Below, piece after piece: positions 1 to 10,500 of a stretch of DNA of 64,000 bases. Origin of the DNA: Ascidia mentula (Eukaryota; Chordata; Ascidiacea; Phlebobranchia; Ascidiidae). Positions within the stretch are counted from its first letter, which is position 1. Each line of letters opens with the position of its first letter. The position numbers were made by a program, and so were the translations under genes. Below the pieces are notes generated by a model. The model was not told the origin of the DNA. It saw nothing but the letters and a program-made list of their open reading frames with translations, and searched no databases. The DNA is taken from the NCBI GenBank assembly GCA_947561715.1, contig OX387200.1, forward strand, positions 20,400,501-20,464,500, in the 5' to 3' direction.

Positions 1-23
1 GTTATGTTCTTCACTGTTGTCAG

Positions 24-604
24 TCATCATTCGGAGGCCTAATAGACAAGCCAGGAAAGTATGTGTAACTCAATGCCAAATTGTTATTGGTTAATGTGAA
101 TGCTTCAGCTACATTGATCCTGGAAATCATTCCTCGTTCTGTTAAAAACACTGATGATTTCAAACTCTTGACCTTTATATCACAAGCAGCATAGAAATGT
201 TTATTTTCCTTGTCTAAAATCAGTCAGCTCTCGTACTCAACACAAATATATTTCGTTTTAATAAGCAATGCCAGGGTCTTTTGCTTTACAAATAACATTC
301 TATGAAAGAGGATATTTCACCCATAAAGAATATTCCAATGCAATTTGCTTTTAGATCACGAGATTATTATCACACTTGCTATGCATTGAGTGGTTTGTCA
401 TCCTCACAGCATTGCCCCAACAACCACCAAATTCATGTGGGACCAAAGTCCAACATACTGGTAAGTGTATGTAATGTTGCCAGTTGAATATGTGACAACT
501 TTTATTTTAAACAGCTCCCGGTCCACCCAGCATTCAACCTTACATATGATTCAGTTCGCAAAGCAATGCACTATTTTAATAAAATATCTTTGGATGATCA
601 GTGA
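24..604 (+). CDS. FNTB: Protein farnesyltransferase subunit beta, C-terminal exons (5' part outside window)
   Basis: Seen: three exons, 24..58, 355..460 and 515..604 (stop TGA 602-604), joined by AG/GT introns with consistent phases (0 to 2, 2 to 0, 0 to stop). They read FGGLIDKPGK, then SRDYYHTCYALSGLSSSQH, then VHPAFNLTYDSVRKAMHYF. Known: vertebrate FNTB ends with a GGLLDKPGK / SRDFYHTCYCLSGL block. The His of the YHTCY motif is the third catalytic zinc ligand (rat His362). The enzyme attaches farnesyl to CaaX-box proteins in the cytosol as a heterodimer with FNTA. The terminal exon (Y-N-x-x-x-x-x-V motif followed by a short tail) matches the family end, but the tail is shorter than in mammals (stop soon after KISLDDQ). 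The Asp and Cys zinc ligands and the start codon lie upstream of the window. The gene is convergent with the next gene on the minus strand. Confidence 0.93.
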
Positions 605-704
605 TTGCAAAGGAGTTTGTAGAACTTTCTGGCAACAGTCCCAGGGAATAGCAAACACTTGACTGCTTGTAGTGCATTTTGTCATAATCATGATTTTGTG
701 TTCA

Positions 705-710
705 AATAAA
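705..710 (+). terminator. Poly(A) signal of the farnesyltransferase beta gene
   Basis: AATAAA lies 101 nt after the FNTB stop codon and is the first canonical hexamer on the + strand after it. No cleavage site can be confirmed from sequence alone. Confidence 0.6.
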
Positions 711-738
711 ACGTTTTATACATTTGTGTACTTGGTTA

Positions 739-744
739 TTTATT
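739..744 (-). terminator. Possible poly(A) signal of the minus-strand proline/serine-rich gene
   Basis: TTTATT on + is AATAAA on the minus strand, about 310 nt downstream of the stop at 1056-1058. It sits only 28 nt from the FNTB poly(A) hexamer, so the two convergent transcripts probably meet or overlap by their 3' ends. Confidence 0.4.
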
Positions 745-1055
745 GCTCTATGTTGCAAGCAAAAAATATGACATGCAATGAAAGAAAGGATGTGCCCTGT
801 CAGGATAAAGTGCATTTTTTATAAGATGCTTTGATGACAAGTGGCAGGCTAAAATGCCAGTAAATCCGTCAACTTGCCTAGATTTGCTTTGGGATAAATC
901 AATAAATCAAACTAACAGCTTGTATCTGATTCATTGGAAATTTGCTGTTGCTTAGCCCACATAAAACTTCATACCGAAGAACAACAGTTCGCCATCATAA
1001 AAAAAATATATTTTTCCAAATAAATACACAAGTAAAAATGACTACAAGCAGGTTT

Positions 1056-4000
1056 TCATCCATCTTCTTCAAGCTGCATTTCAACTGATCTGTAACAGAG
1101 ATTGATGTGAAAGCACAGTCACATGTTTTAACTGGATTTTACCTTAATTGAGAAAGCAAGTTTTCCCGTTGACTTCTCAAGGAATTTAAGACCGGATCAT
1201 CTTCAAAATCCAGCTCCTCTATTTCTATACCTTGAAAGAAGGTAAAGACTGTCTTATTTGCAGAATATTAAATGAGAATGTATGCAGGGTTATATTCACT
1301 ACATTTGTACCACACATATATTTATTTAAGCCTGGAAAGCATTATATTACTTTCCAATAGTTGCTTCAAAACATCTTGTGGATTTCCTAAATCTCCTGTT
1401 TTCTGGCTTTCCTCAGACGACGACTTTTCACTCCAACCAGATGTCCCGAAAGCAGATGTTTCGGAACATTTGTCATCTCTGGTTGCACTTGTTTCACCAC
1501 TTAAATGCCTCCTTTGGTAGGGTTTGCTTTCGTTGTCTGTTGTTACAGTGGAATCTGACCTGGCAATTGATCCATTAGTTGTATCATGTTTGTGTGGGGA
1601 CGATGTCTGACTTTCATCAAACAGTCTTGATCCGATAACCTTTACGAGAAAAGGAAAAAATTAGGTGGCAAATTTAAAAAATGCAATTTCTGTTCTTACT
1701 TTTTTAACAATAGTTGTTGTTGGGGATTGTTCATGCTTTTTGCTTTTCGTTTTTCCTTTTCTGTGCAACATAAACCAACATTACAATCATATTTCTATTT
1801 GTGCAGTCAACAAAAGCAATACCTAGATTTGGTTCTGCTTGCAGATGAACTTAGAGTAGATGTGGGACTGACAGCAGCCTTGGATGACTTTTTCTTTGCA
1901 TCCACAATAGTGACTCTGAACAGACAACAATTTACGCAAAACGGATCAAGACAAAATAAAAATTATACATACACACTACCAAGAATCGCATGGATATACA
2001 AGTCAACATATTATCACACCTTTGCATGGCAATTGGAGAATCCCTGGTTTCAAGATCAGAAAGCAAAGTCGATGATGACCTTGAAGATTTTGGAGTTGTT
2101 TGCGTTTCTGCACATGTGGTATCAACTGTTCCTATGGCAACACTTGCTCTGGTCTTAGTCTGAGGAACTGGACCAGGATGTGGATGGGTAGATTCCCGGC
2201 TGACTTGTTGACTTTCTTCTAATAATGTTGGTACCGTCTGTGGTGAAATGTGTGGTGCTGCAGAAGTCGGTTCAGGACAGGGTGGCTGCCTCATGGGACA
2301 GGGAAAATATGGTTGGTGATAACCAGGATAGTAGGGCTGTTGACCAACCATACCAGGACAAACTGGATACTGACTGCTTGCACCAGGGTAACCAAAGTTT
2401 TGAATGGCTAAACCATGAAACACTGGTTGTTTTGTTACATCAGGGCAAACCTGTTGGTTTTGCAAGTCAGTACCAACTGGTTGTTGTGTAGGAGCACCAC
2501 CAACATGTGGTTGTTGAAAAGTTGAACCAGCACAAGGCAATTGTTGTGGATGTGGTGGTGTTTCATGTGAAAACGGTCTTTCTGCAGGAATATATTTTTC
2601 TGATTGGTGTTGAGAAATATATCCCGGGTGACTAAGAAGATTGGGTTGATTTCTGGCTTCCTCTATTTTTCTTCTTAGTCTCCACTGTTGTAGGATGTCA
2701 TCACTATCAAACTCACTGGATGTGGATGAAGAAGGATCTATGGGTTGATGTTGGAAATTTAATCTTTCCTGGTCATGAAAGGACACATGGGTTTTTCCAC
2801 CTTTTAAATACAATAGCAAAAGCCAATTAGTTTATTATACATTGCTTTTTCTGCATCTGTACTAAAAACTGCACCCTTAGTATCACAATATTTCCCTTAG
2901 TATTATTACCTGGCATAATGGGCCGATCATTTCGTAGTTGTTTTTCCGGGGGGGAAACTTGTGGAGTTGGATATACTGTAGATCTTGAACTTGTGGGAGT
3001 TTGTTGTGTAGATGAAGGTGTGTTAGCGTCAGGCCTACTGCCGGGTACCTTCAGGGGTGATGGTACGCTAAAGTAAAAAGTATATGCCTAAAAACTAATA
3101 TGCAAGTAATAAACAACGCTTGCTTGTTAATTACCCTCGTTGCAAAACCTCATTAACCCTCTTCTCAAATTCAGAAAAACTGTCTTCTTCACTTTTGCCA
3201 TTCTCAAGTTCACTTCGTTTCATGCTTTCAGTGTAATCCAAACCTTCAGTAACAGTCCAGGATTTAAACATGGGAAGGAAGGCTTTGTGAAAAAAAGTCT
3301 GGTAAATGTTTTTACCCCAAAAACAAGCATACAAAATACCCATAATACTTATTCTACAATGCATTCAATAAGTTTGCTTATCAGCTGACTTGATTTTTCG
3401 GTTTCTTCAGCTTTCCAGTCATATTTTTTGTGATCAGTTGAAAGTGGAGGTTTTGAAAAGACAGGTGAAGGTTTGTTGGGAGGTTTTCGTTCACTTCTGG
3501 GTTTTGGTTTACCATAACGGAATCGATTTAACAACCTGACAAAAAATATCGGTATTTACTAATTAAGTTGAAGATTTTTTATCTTTTGAAACAATTTAAA
3601 GATTGTCAGCAACATACACAGATACATTTGATGAAGGATTACTGCTGCTCTGAGTTGATGACATCTCTGGTGTTGGAGTTTTTGGTGGGAGAGAAGCCAG
3701 AGACCGTCTTACTGTCACAGTATTTTCTAGGTTGTAAGTACGCATTACATATGAAGGCAATTACAAAAATATTTCAATTCCAAACAGTTCTGGTAAATCA
3801 CCTACTATCATATAAAGATGAACTTGCGACACTTGGTGTCTTTGTTGTCTTGCTGACTGCCCTTAAATCTATTAAATAACAAGAAAAGATTGTGTTTAAC
3901 ATGTGACACAAAGAGTAGTTTGCTTGTCACCCAAGTCCACTCGAAGGTGGGCATTTACCTTCTTGACTAATATTTGAGTCGAGTGTTTCTGAATATGAGG

Positions 4001-4572
4001 CTTCACTGTAGAGCATAGATGGAAAACTATCAGAATGGCTGCTCTCCTCAACCTGTAAAGTTTCAGGAATGCAAAACCCAAATATAACTCAAAGAACACA
4101 CTTTATTGTACAACTAACCTCTTTAATGTCAACTTTTCTGTCTTCCTCTTCAATCTCCTCTGCGGCAGTAAATGAGTAGTTTAAAGGCGTGTAGCTTTCA
4201 TTGTCTTTAATGTTAAACTTCTTTCTCTTTTCAGGCCTTCACAGAAGGTAAAGTAAGTTCAAATTTAACACAAATACAGAATAGTTGTTTCTGGCATTTG
4301 TGTACACCGTGAATCAAAGCAATTTGTACTGTAAATTAAAGTAATGTATGACTGACGTTAAAACAATCTTGCTGCTGTCGAATCGTTGTTGGGTCGCGTT
4401 TGATGGATGGTAGAATGTTGTCGAGGGAAAAGATGGATTTGGAAACGGATCGCTGGAATTTTAACAAGATTGTAAGGTGCAACCAAAAAAAAATATTTCC
4501 CGCATCATTTTTAAGTCAAACTTACCAGCCAGCTGGATGAAATAGCACGTCAGGATTGTTCGCTTGATCCAT
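1056..4572 (-). CDS. Proline/serine-rich cytoplasmic or nuclear protein, 790 aa, complete (15 exons); possibly PROSER3-like
   Basis: Seen: complement of exons 4526..4572, 4357..4452, 4119..4236, 3959..4052, 3806..3868, 3618..3726, 3358..3535, 3135..3298, 2910..3067, 2020..2800, 1823..1915, 1700..1760, 1351..1639, 1143..1230 and 1056..1089; lengths sum to 2,373 nt in one frame. The N-terminus begins MDQANNPDVLF and continues into a DPFPNPSFPSTTFYHPS block. The middle is low-complexity, rich in Pro, Gln, Ser and Thr; the 781-nt exon has several x-P-V-x-x-G-x-x-x-Q-type repeats and the motif DDILQQWRLRRKIEEARNQ. The C-terminus (EIEELDFEDDP, then VLNSLRSQRENLLSQL) looks like a short coiled coil ending in acidic MQLEEDG. 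There is no signal peptide or membrane segment. The DPFP-YHP start, QWRLRRK motif and C-terminal coiled coil remind me of vertebrate proline and serine-rich protein 3 (PROSER3, centrosomal/ciliary), but this is from memory and weak. The gene starts head-to-head with the forkhead gene. Confidence 0.8.
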
Positions 4573-5585
4573 TCGACTTTTCAAAGCGTTTAAATTTTCC
4601 CTACAACCGCTTTGGAACTTTGTGGGGGATTTACCTACGACAATGCTTTAATCCAGATCAATTGAGTAGACAATTTATTTTGGGGAACAAAATAACGCTA
4701 TAATTAGGTATGTTTGCTTTCAAATACCATTTAATTGTCTTTATGCATTTACATGAAACATTTTGAGGCTAACATAAAAACAAAAAAGTATAATTTTATA
4801 GTGTTGCAAACTTTTTGGGAAATATAATCAATATTTAATTTTGCATGAAATATTTCATTTTTGCATCTGATGATGTTTCCAAAATATCTTTTGATATACA
4901 AGGGGAATGACTAACGCTTATGTGGCATCTCAATGACCACCCACCAAGATAAACTTAAAAGGCCTTCATCGTTTGATCGTAATCTCAACTCTTCGGCTCC
5001 GTTAGATTTTGGCCCGAGGGAAAAACATGCCACGACAACCGCGTTATGATCTATGCGTTCCAAGGTGGTCTTCAGCAAGCTTGGTCTGTGTGGGCGTAAG
5101 AACGAATAGATGTTCTCGTCCAAAATTAATTAAATTACTTCGCTGTTTATACTGATTTTTATATTTGGGCAAACGGACGACTGCTTATTAGTTCCTGTTT
5201 CTAGTTACATAAAAAAGTGATGTGGCTCAGGCAAAACTACATAACATAAACAGTAATGTTTTGATCGTCCCAGACTTCGCGGCGAGATGTTTTGACAAAC
5301 GTATAAACAATGGCCCACATCCAACAATTTTGAAAATTAGGTAAAAAATCTCGTGAATCTAAAAATAAATTCCCAATGACTTAATGAAATTAACTGTAAG
5401 GTGTGGATATGTGATGGCTTGCAGCGTCAACTCAAACCACTTTGCCTCAGGTGGTTCACTCTGGGTGGTCGATTTAAGCTAAACGGATACCTAGATGCGA
5501 ACGCTGCTGTTCGTCTAGATACGTAGATTGATGCCAGATATTTTTACGTTGGTTAGGTATAGAAGTGGCAACAGAGCTTCAAAGC
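4573..5585. promoter_or_regulatory. Shared divergent upstream region (proline/serine-rich gene on -, forkhead gene on +)
   Basis: About 1 kb separates the start codon at 4572 (minus) from the putative first codon at 5586 (plus). It is the only upstream space for both genes, so promoters for both must lie here. I see no TATA box at a convincing position. There is an AT-rich half (4680-4900) and a more GC-balanced half (4910-5600). A 70-codon minus-strand frame at 4911-5123 has no recognisable product and no usable splice context. Confidence 0.45.
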
Positions 5586-7329
5586 ATGGGTGAGTTCATC
5601 CTGTTTATGTTATACTAACTACTCTGAGGGATAATAGATTATAGAATGTTTGTGATAAAGTTCGACAAGCACAAAATAAAGTCGGTGCTGAACTAAACAA
5701 TTAACTACATGTAGCAGCGTCGTCCAATTTGAAAAAGAGTGTTGTTCTATTTTGACAGTAAATCATTTTGTGACATTTAGACGAGCTGCCCTTCGTACGA
5801 AATTATAGAATATGTGTTATTTTTAAGTGGACCCACTCAAAAGCAACATTTCGCCTTCTGATATTACGGAAGCAGAATTCCAAACAGCGCTCCATGCAAT
5901 GGAAAAGTGGTCAAAAGTTACGGACGTACGACCTCCGTATTCTTACATCGCCCTCATCGCAATGGCAATCCACAGCAGCCACGACAAGCGCCAAACTTTA
6001 AACGGGATTTACAGGTAGGAAACCTATCAATTTTTATCCAACTTATGATAAGCGCATTTGATTGTACAGTAAAAAAGGAGATTTGAAGAACCATATTGTA
6101 AAAACACGAGAATGCCACAACTGTTTTGTTACTGATCTTTCGTGTAAACAATCTGCTGTACCTTTTTAACCTTTTTGTGAAATTTTACTTGAAGTAATTA
6201 GAAGGTACAAAAGTTTATTCTTGATGATTGAAAACAACACAGCTGCCCAACCACAAGATGATATATTACCTATTTGTCATATCGTTTAATTGCAAACTCT
6301 ATTTTCCATTTTCATGCTGTGTTTTTAGTTGTAACCTAGGTATTAAGCACATGGCTTTTGCCAAGCACTCCAACTTGTTGAACATACACGTTTAATTTTG
6401 GTACAGGGAGTGTTGCAATTTTATGCAAATCGTTTTTGTTCTTTAAAGTTTCAAGTTAACTTCATTTATCTTTTCAGCTTCATAACAGAAAAATTCTCAT
6501 TCTTTCGTCGGAAGCAGAAAGCTTGGCAAAACTCAATACGTCACAATCTCTCACTCAACTCCTGTTTCGTGAAAGTAGGGAGGTCACGTGACGACCCGCC
6601 CGGCAAAGGTTTTTTTTCTTTTGGTTTTTTGGAGTGTGCATCGACTGTAGATTGTGGGATTAAAGTTTATGATATTTTTCCGCAGTTGTGCGTTAACGTT
6701 ACTACCTAACCTCAACGATACTCAGTTTGCAGCATGGAATGCTTATAATATGAAAGATTTTACCAAATGTGCAGGAAATTAATTTCGTGATGTATGCAGG
6801 AAATTACTGGACTTTTGCCAAAGACTCCGAAAACACGTTTTCGCTCTTTGAAACGTGCAATGTAATCGCAAACAAATCGAACAAAACGGAAATCCCAACG
6901 TCAGAAGATACACATATTTGCAATCATTCAAACACCAAAAGTTCCAAATGCAAAGACATTTTTTCCGATACCTCGCCTTCATTCCACCGAAACAAGCTCG
7001 TCGGGAAAAGAAAAAGGTCGGATTTCTCAATCGATTCGATTCTTTCTTCCAAAACTCGCAAAGTTACAAACCCTGCCGCTCAGGAAACAAATCATGGTAC
7101 CGTTGAGAGAAAACAGAGAACTTCTGATAGTCTTTGTATGTACAACAATGCGAAAATGCAAAACTGTGTCCATTCTTCTGCCTGTACTTTGTGTTTCTTA
7201 TGTAGTTGTTGCGTTTTCAAGTCCTTCACTCCCGGCATGCGGCGTTATTTGCCGTTACAGTGCTCTGTCTACACGCCCCAATCAATTGAAAACAATGGTC
7301 GACTACACTACGAAACTACGTTTTATTGA
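5586..7329 (+). CDS. Divergent forkhead-box transcription factor (about 283 aa, 4 coding exons)
   Basis: Seen: exons 5586..5589 (ATG plus one base), 5828..6014, 6478..6608 and 6800..7329 (stop TGA). Spliced residues 36-120 form a forkhead domain: [14 protein letters not shown] (36 on), TLNGIY, then helix 3 with [18 protein letters not shown] (80-97) and PGKGNYWTF (wing 1). Known: helix 3 ([10 protein letters not shown]) contacts the DNA major groove in all Fox proteins. The second wing lacks the usual run of basic residues after the Phe, but KRKR at about 177-180 could serve as the nuclear signal. FSIDSIL (183-189) matches the engrailed-homology-1 type Groucho-binding motif known in several Fox classes, suggesting repression. 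Class is uncertain: wing 1 (GKGNYW) and overall divergence suggest an unusual FoxQ/FoxI/FoxL-like member. The 4-nt first coding exon is inferred from in-phase ATGG|GTGAGT and TTTTTAAG|TG. If wrong, translation would start at the in-frame ATG at 5899. The C-terminus is Cys-rich and unfamiliar. Confidence 0.82.
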
Positions 7330-7537
7330 GTTGTTGTAACCAACTGTTAAATATGGAGTATTTGTATTTTGGCAACAGAGCTAACAAACATACAGAACAT
7401 TATGTCACCATAAACCGAATACCTCGACCTAAATATTTCTGATAATCACTGTATGTTTAAAAACGTTTCACAATTCGTACAAACATCTACTTTTCCGCTT
7501 TGTATTGTCGAGATTCGTTTATTTTTTGTGAATGAAT
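7330..7537. other. Short convergent 3' region between forkhead and HCN genes
   Basis: Only 208 bp separate the two stop codons. TTTATT at 7518-7523 (AATAAA on minus) is close to the HCN stop, and a second one at 7322-7327 lies inside the last codons of the forkhead gene. One of them probably ends the HCN transcript, so 3' UTR overlap is likely. No canonical + strand AATAAA is visible here for the forkhead gene. Confidence 0.5.
7518..7523 (-). terminator. Possible poly(A) signal of HCN gene
   Basis: AATAAA on the minus strand lies 15 nt beyond the HCN stop codon at 7538-7540. That is close but possible; the alternative hexamer at 7322-7327 would give a 3' UTR overlapping the forkhead coding end. 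Confidence 0.35.
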
Positions 7538-10500
7538 CTAAACGTTTTGTTGCGACACAACACGCTTTATGAAGTCATATTGTGACGTACGTTCTCTCAG
7601 CTTTGAGAAACGGGTTTCAATCTTGGCTCTGTCGTCAGGGTGCATGGCTGTGACCTGCCAACCACATGTGATTATTGTTGTGGTAAAGGCAGAAGACAAC
7701 GAAAAATGCGGATTAGAATTTCAATGGTGTGTGCAGTTTTTTGTGCAATATCGAGAAATGTCAGTTTTAAATAATCATCAGAAAGCACTGACAGTAGATA
7801 AAGAAATTATCAACAAATTATCATCATTTTTTTACAAAACACAAAAAATGTTTTAATTTCTCATTAAAAATGTAAAAAAAGTCATAGTTAAGAAAAACCA
7901 AAAAAGGCGTCATAGTTTTGGACTAAATCAAGTGCAGTTTCTATTTAGACATACTTAACCAATTCGAATTACCACCATACCGCGTAGAAGTCTACCCTGG
8001 ACAAGGTGTACATTTGAACGTTGGTCATTGCAGTAACCGAGGCTGCTCTTCTGATTCCCTTGTTAATTAGACAACTCTCCCCAAAGTGCATTCCGTCGCT
8101 GATTTGTCTGATGTAACTTCCGTCCTTGGCCGAGATATTAAGTTCGCCTCGTACCACAAAGAACATATCGAAAGCCACTTCCCCTTCCTTTACTACGACC
8201 TGTGGAGTACAGATGAGACATGGTAAGGGTTGGGACGGAAAAAATACACTATGGTTTCATACTGAAACAACGTTTGTGGTACATGGGATTTAGGAACAAC
8301 ATAGTATACTAAATTCAAGTCAAACACTCCCTTAATTTTCTTTTAAAGATTAATTCTCCATTCGTGTTGGGATTGGAATTGGAAAAAGTTAACAACAAAA
8401 AAACCTTTCTAACTAAAGTGTTTCTCTGTCCAGACACAAAGCATATTTTCTATTGGGCCACATAGCCAGGTGACAAATATGCAACAAGACAAAAATATAG
8501 AAGGCATAGTCGAGTTAACGAGGTAGTAGGCCACGCAATTTTTACCTCTGGGCTGTTGGAAAAATGCATTCAACGTTCCCCAAAATAAACAAAAATCCCC
8601 CAAAAAATTACCTCATCCGGTGTGAAAACTGTGAAAAACATCTTTTCTCCGATGTCGGCGACAAATTCCTCGCTGACCTCGTCGAACAGCGTCACCGAGT
8701 GGATGAGATCAGCGGTACAAAACAGTACCACGTCACGGCGCAGGGCGGGGCTTAATTCCGCTAAGATTTGTTTTTCATTGAACAGTTTGCCCTGAAATTG
8801 AAAATCTTGCAATGTCTTGGTGTGAAGGTTAGAATATTATACAAGATGACATATTTGGTATATTAGATAAACAAACAATCCATATTTTTGCTATTGTGAC
8901 ACAGAGCACCGATATTTAATCTTTAGAATAATATTTTATTCTGAAACAGGATTTCAATGCAGTAACACCAATATGCTTAGGAATTTACACATAATTTAAG
9001 AATTCACCCCATATCTGATTTCAAAGTAATCGAGTATTTGCCTTCTCATCTTTAACGGGATGCGACGAAAAGCCAAGTATTCCTGGATCTGCAAGAACAT
9101 TATTCATGAAATAACAAACAAATATTTATTGTATATTGTTTTATTCATTTGCGTTTTCTCACGCTTTGCAAATGCATCAAATCTGTTGCAGTAACGACTG
9201 ACTACATATACACGGCAGCAACGGTGCCCTTGCATGCAACATTCGCGTGACGATTCGACAAGGTGGCGGAGCGCTTGCGTGAAAAATACCTGTTATTTGT
9301 ATGGCTTAACAATCTGAAAGAGTTGTTTGAAACAGATCCTAAACGAGCTTTGATAAACACCGTTGAAAAATGACATTTTTGCTACCTCCGATACTTTAGC
9401 TTTGTAAGCATGCTTTACTGCGTCCATCTCTTCCATGAGGTTGATTGCGTTACTGATGAATATTCCGAAGAGAATGGCCCCGGTTATTTGACTCAACATC
9501 GTCATCCACAGGTCAATCATTCCAACTGGAATCACCTCACTGTAACCTAGAGTACATTGTTTTCAGGACAAAGTATCATGAATGTTTGAAGTTGGTTTAA
9601 CACTTTGAAATGGTGGAAAATATCCTTTTTAATAAGTCGCATTTGTCTTTTAAATTGGATATTTTAGATGGCCACATGTTGTCATCTCGTTTCGACATTT
9701 AAACACACATTGTCGTGTTACTTCGATTATCCTGATGAAGGTCTGTTGGATAACGACCGAAACGTCGAACAAACAAGTGTTTCTTTTGCCAGAAGAGCTT
9801 TTAATTACTAAGTAGTATGCCTGGCAGCATCAGCAACAAACTATTTAAACACACATCTAAGCTATTTATACAACGTGTGAACTCACCTATGCACAACATG
9901 TGACTTGTGCTTTTAAAGAGTGACCAGGAATAAGCTTCACCCCACGAGATATTAGGGTGGCCCAGATTCCTCATCCCGACCCACGTATCGTTGGGGAAAT
10001 CATAAAACATCGGAATCATGTACTGCGAAAAATTAACTAAAATGTTTGACAGTTTTACAGTGATTGGTTTCAGTCAAGCAAAAGCATTGCGGTCTTGTGT
10101 TCCTTTAATTTACCAGCAACACACAACGAAATCATGACTGCTAATTTTAAACTAGGTGGGCATTTCGAAAAAAACTGCAAACGATATTAATTAAAGGAAT
10201 TGCACGATTTGTAAGTAAGAACCGTGATTCGTGCGCTGAATGTCACGGGTTCGAACCCCGGGTTCAACCATATGGTATCATTGGGTAACCGTTTATTGCA
10301 GAAAAATCGTGGCGTCCATTTGCATACCTGCAGGCATCCATTCCAATGGCACACCAGAAATATAATGAAAATAAGGTAGGCGAGTCGAAGGAGAGAAACA
10401 GCCATGTCATACTGGAGGTTAAATATCTCTTCCCAGTGATGCAACCCCCTAACAAGTCTGCAAAATAAAACAGAAATATTCCGCCTTAGTTTCGCTCTCC

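Larger units (their letters stand above)
605..1055. other. Convergent 3' UTR / intergenic stretch
   Basis: The region between two convergent stop codons. It holds the two poly(A) hexamers near 705 and 739 and otherwise AT-rich sequence with no sustained reading frame or recognisable RNA. Confidence 0.6.

Noticed and set aside
4911-5123. 70-codon minus-strand frame (MDENIYSFLRPH...) in the divergent intergenic region
   Set aside because: No recognisable domain, no clear splice partner, and it sits in the shared promoter space; kept only as a note.
7569-7856. 95-codon + strand frame overlapping the 3' end of the HCN gene
   Set aside because: It is the reverse of the inferred last HCN exon and adjacent AT-rich sequence; no family resemblance.
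10220-10270. A functional tRNA gene
   Set aside because: B-box-like T arm is present but no A box, D arm or acceptor pairing can be drawn; a SINE remnant is likelier.
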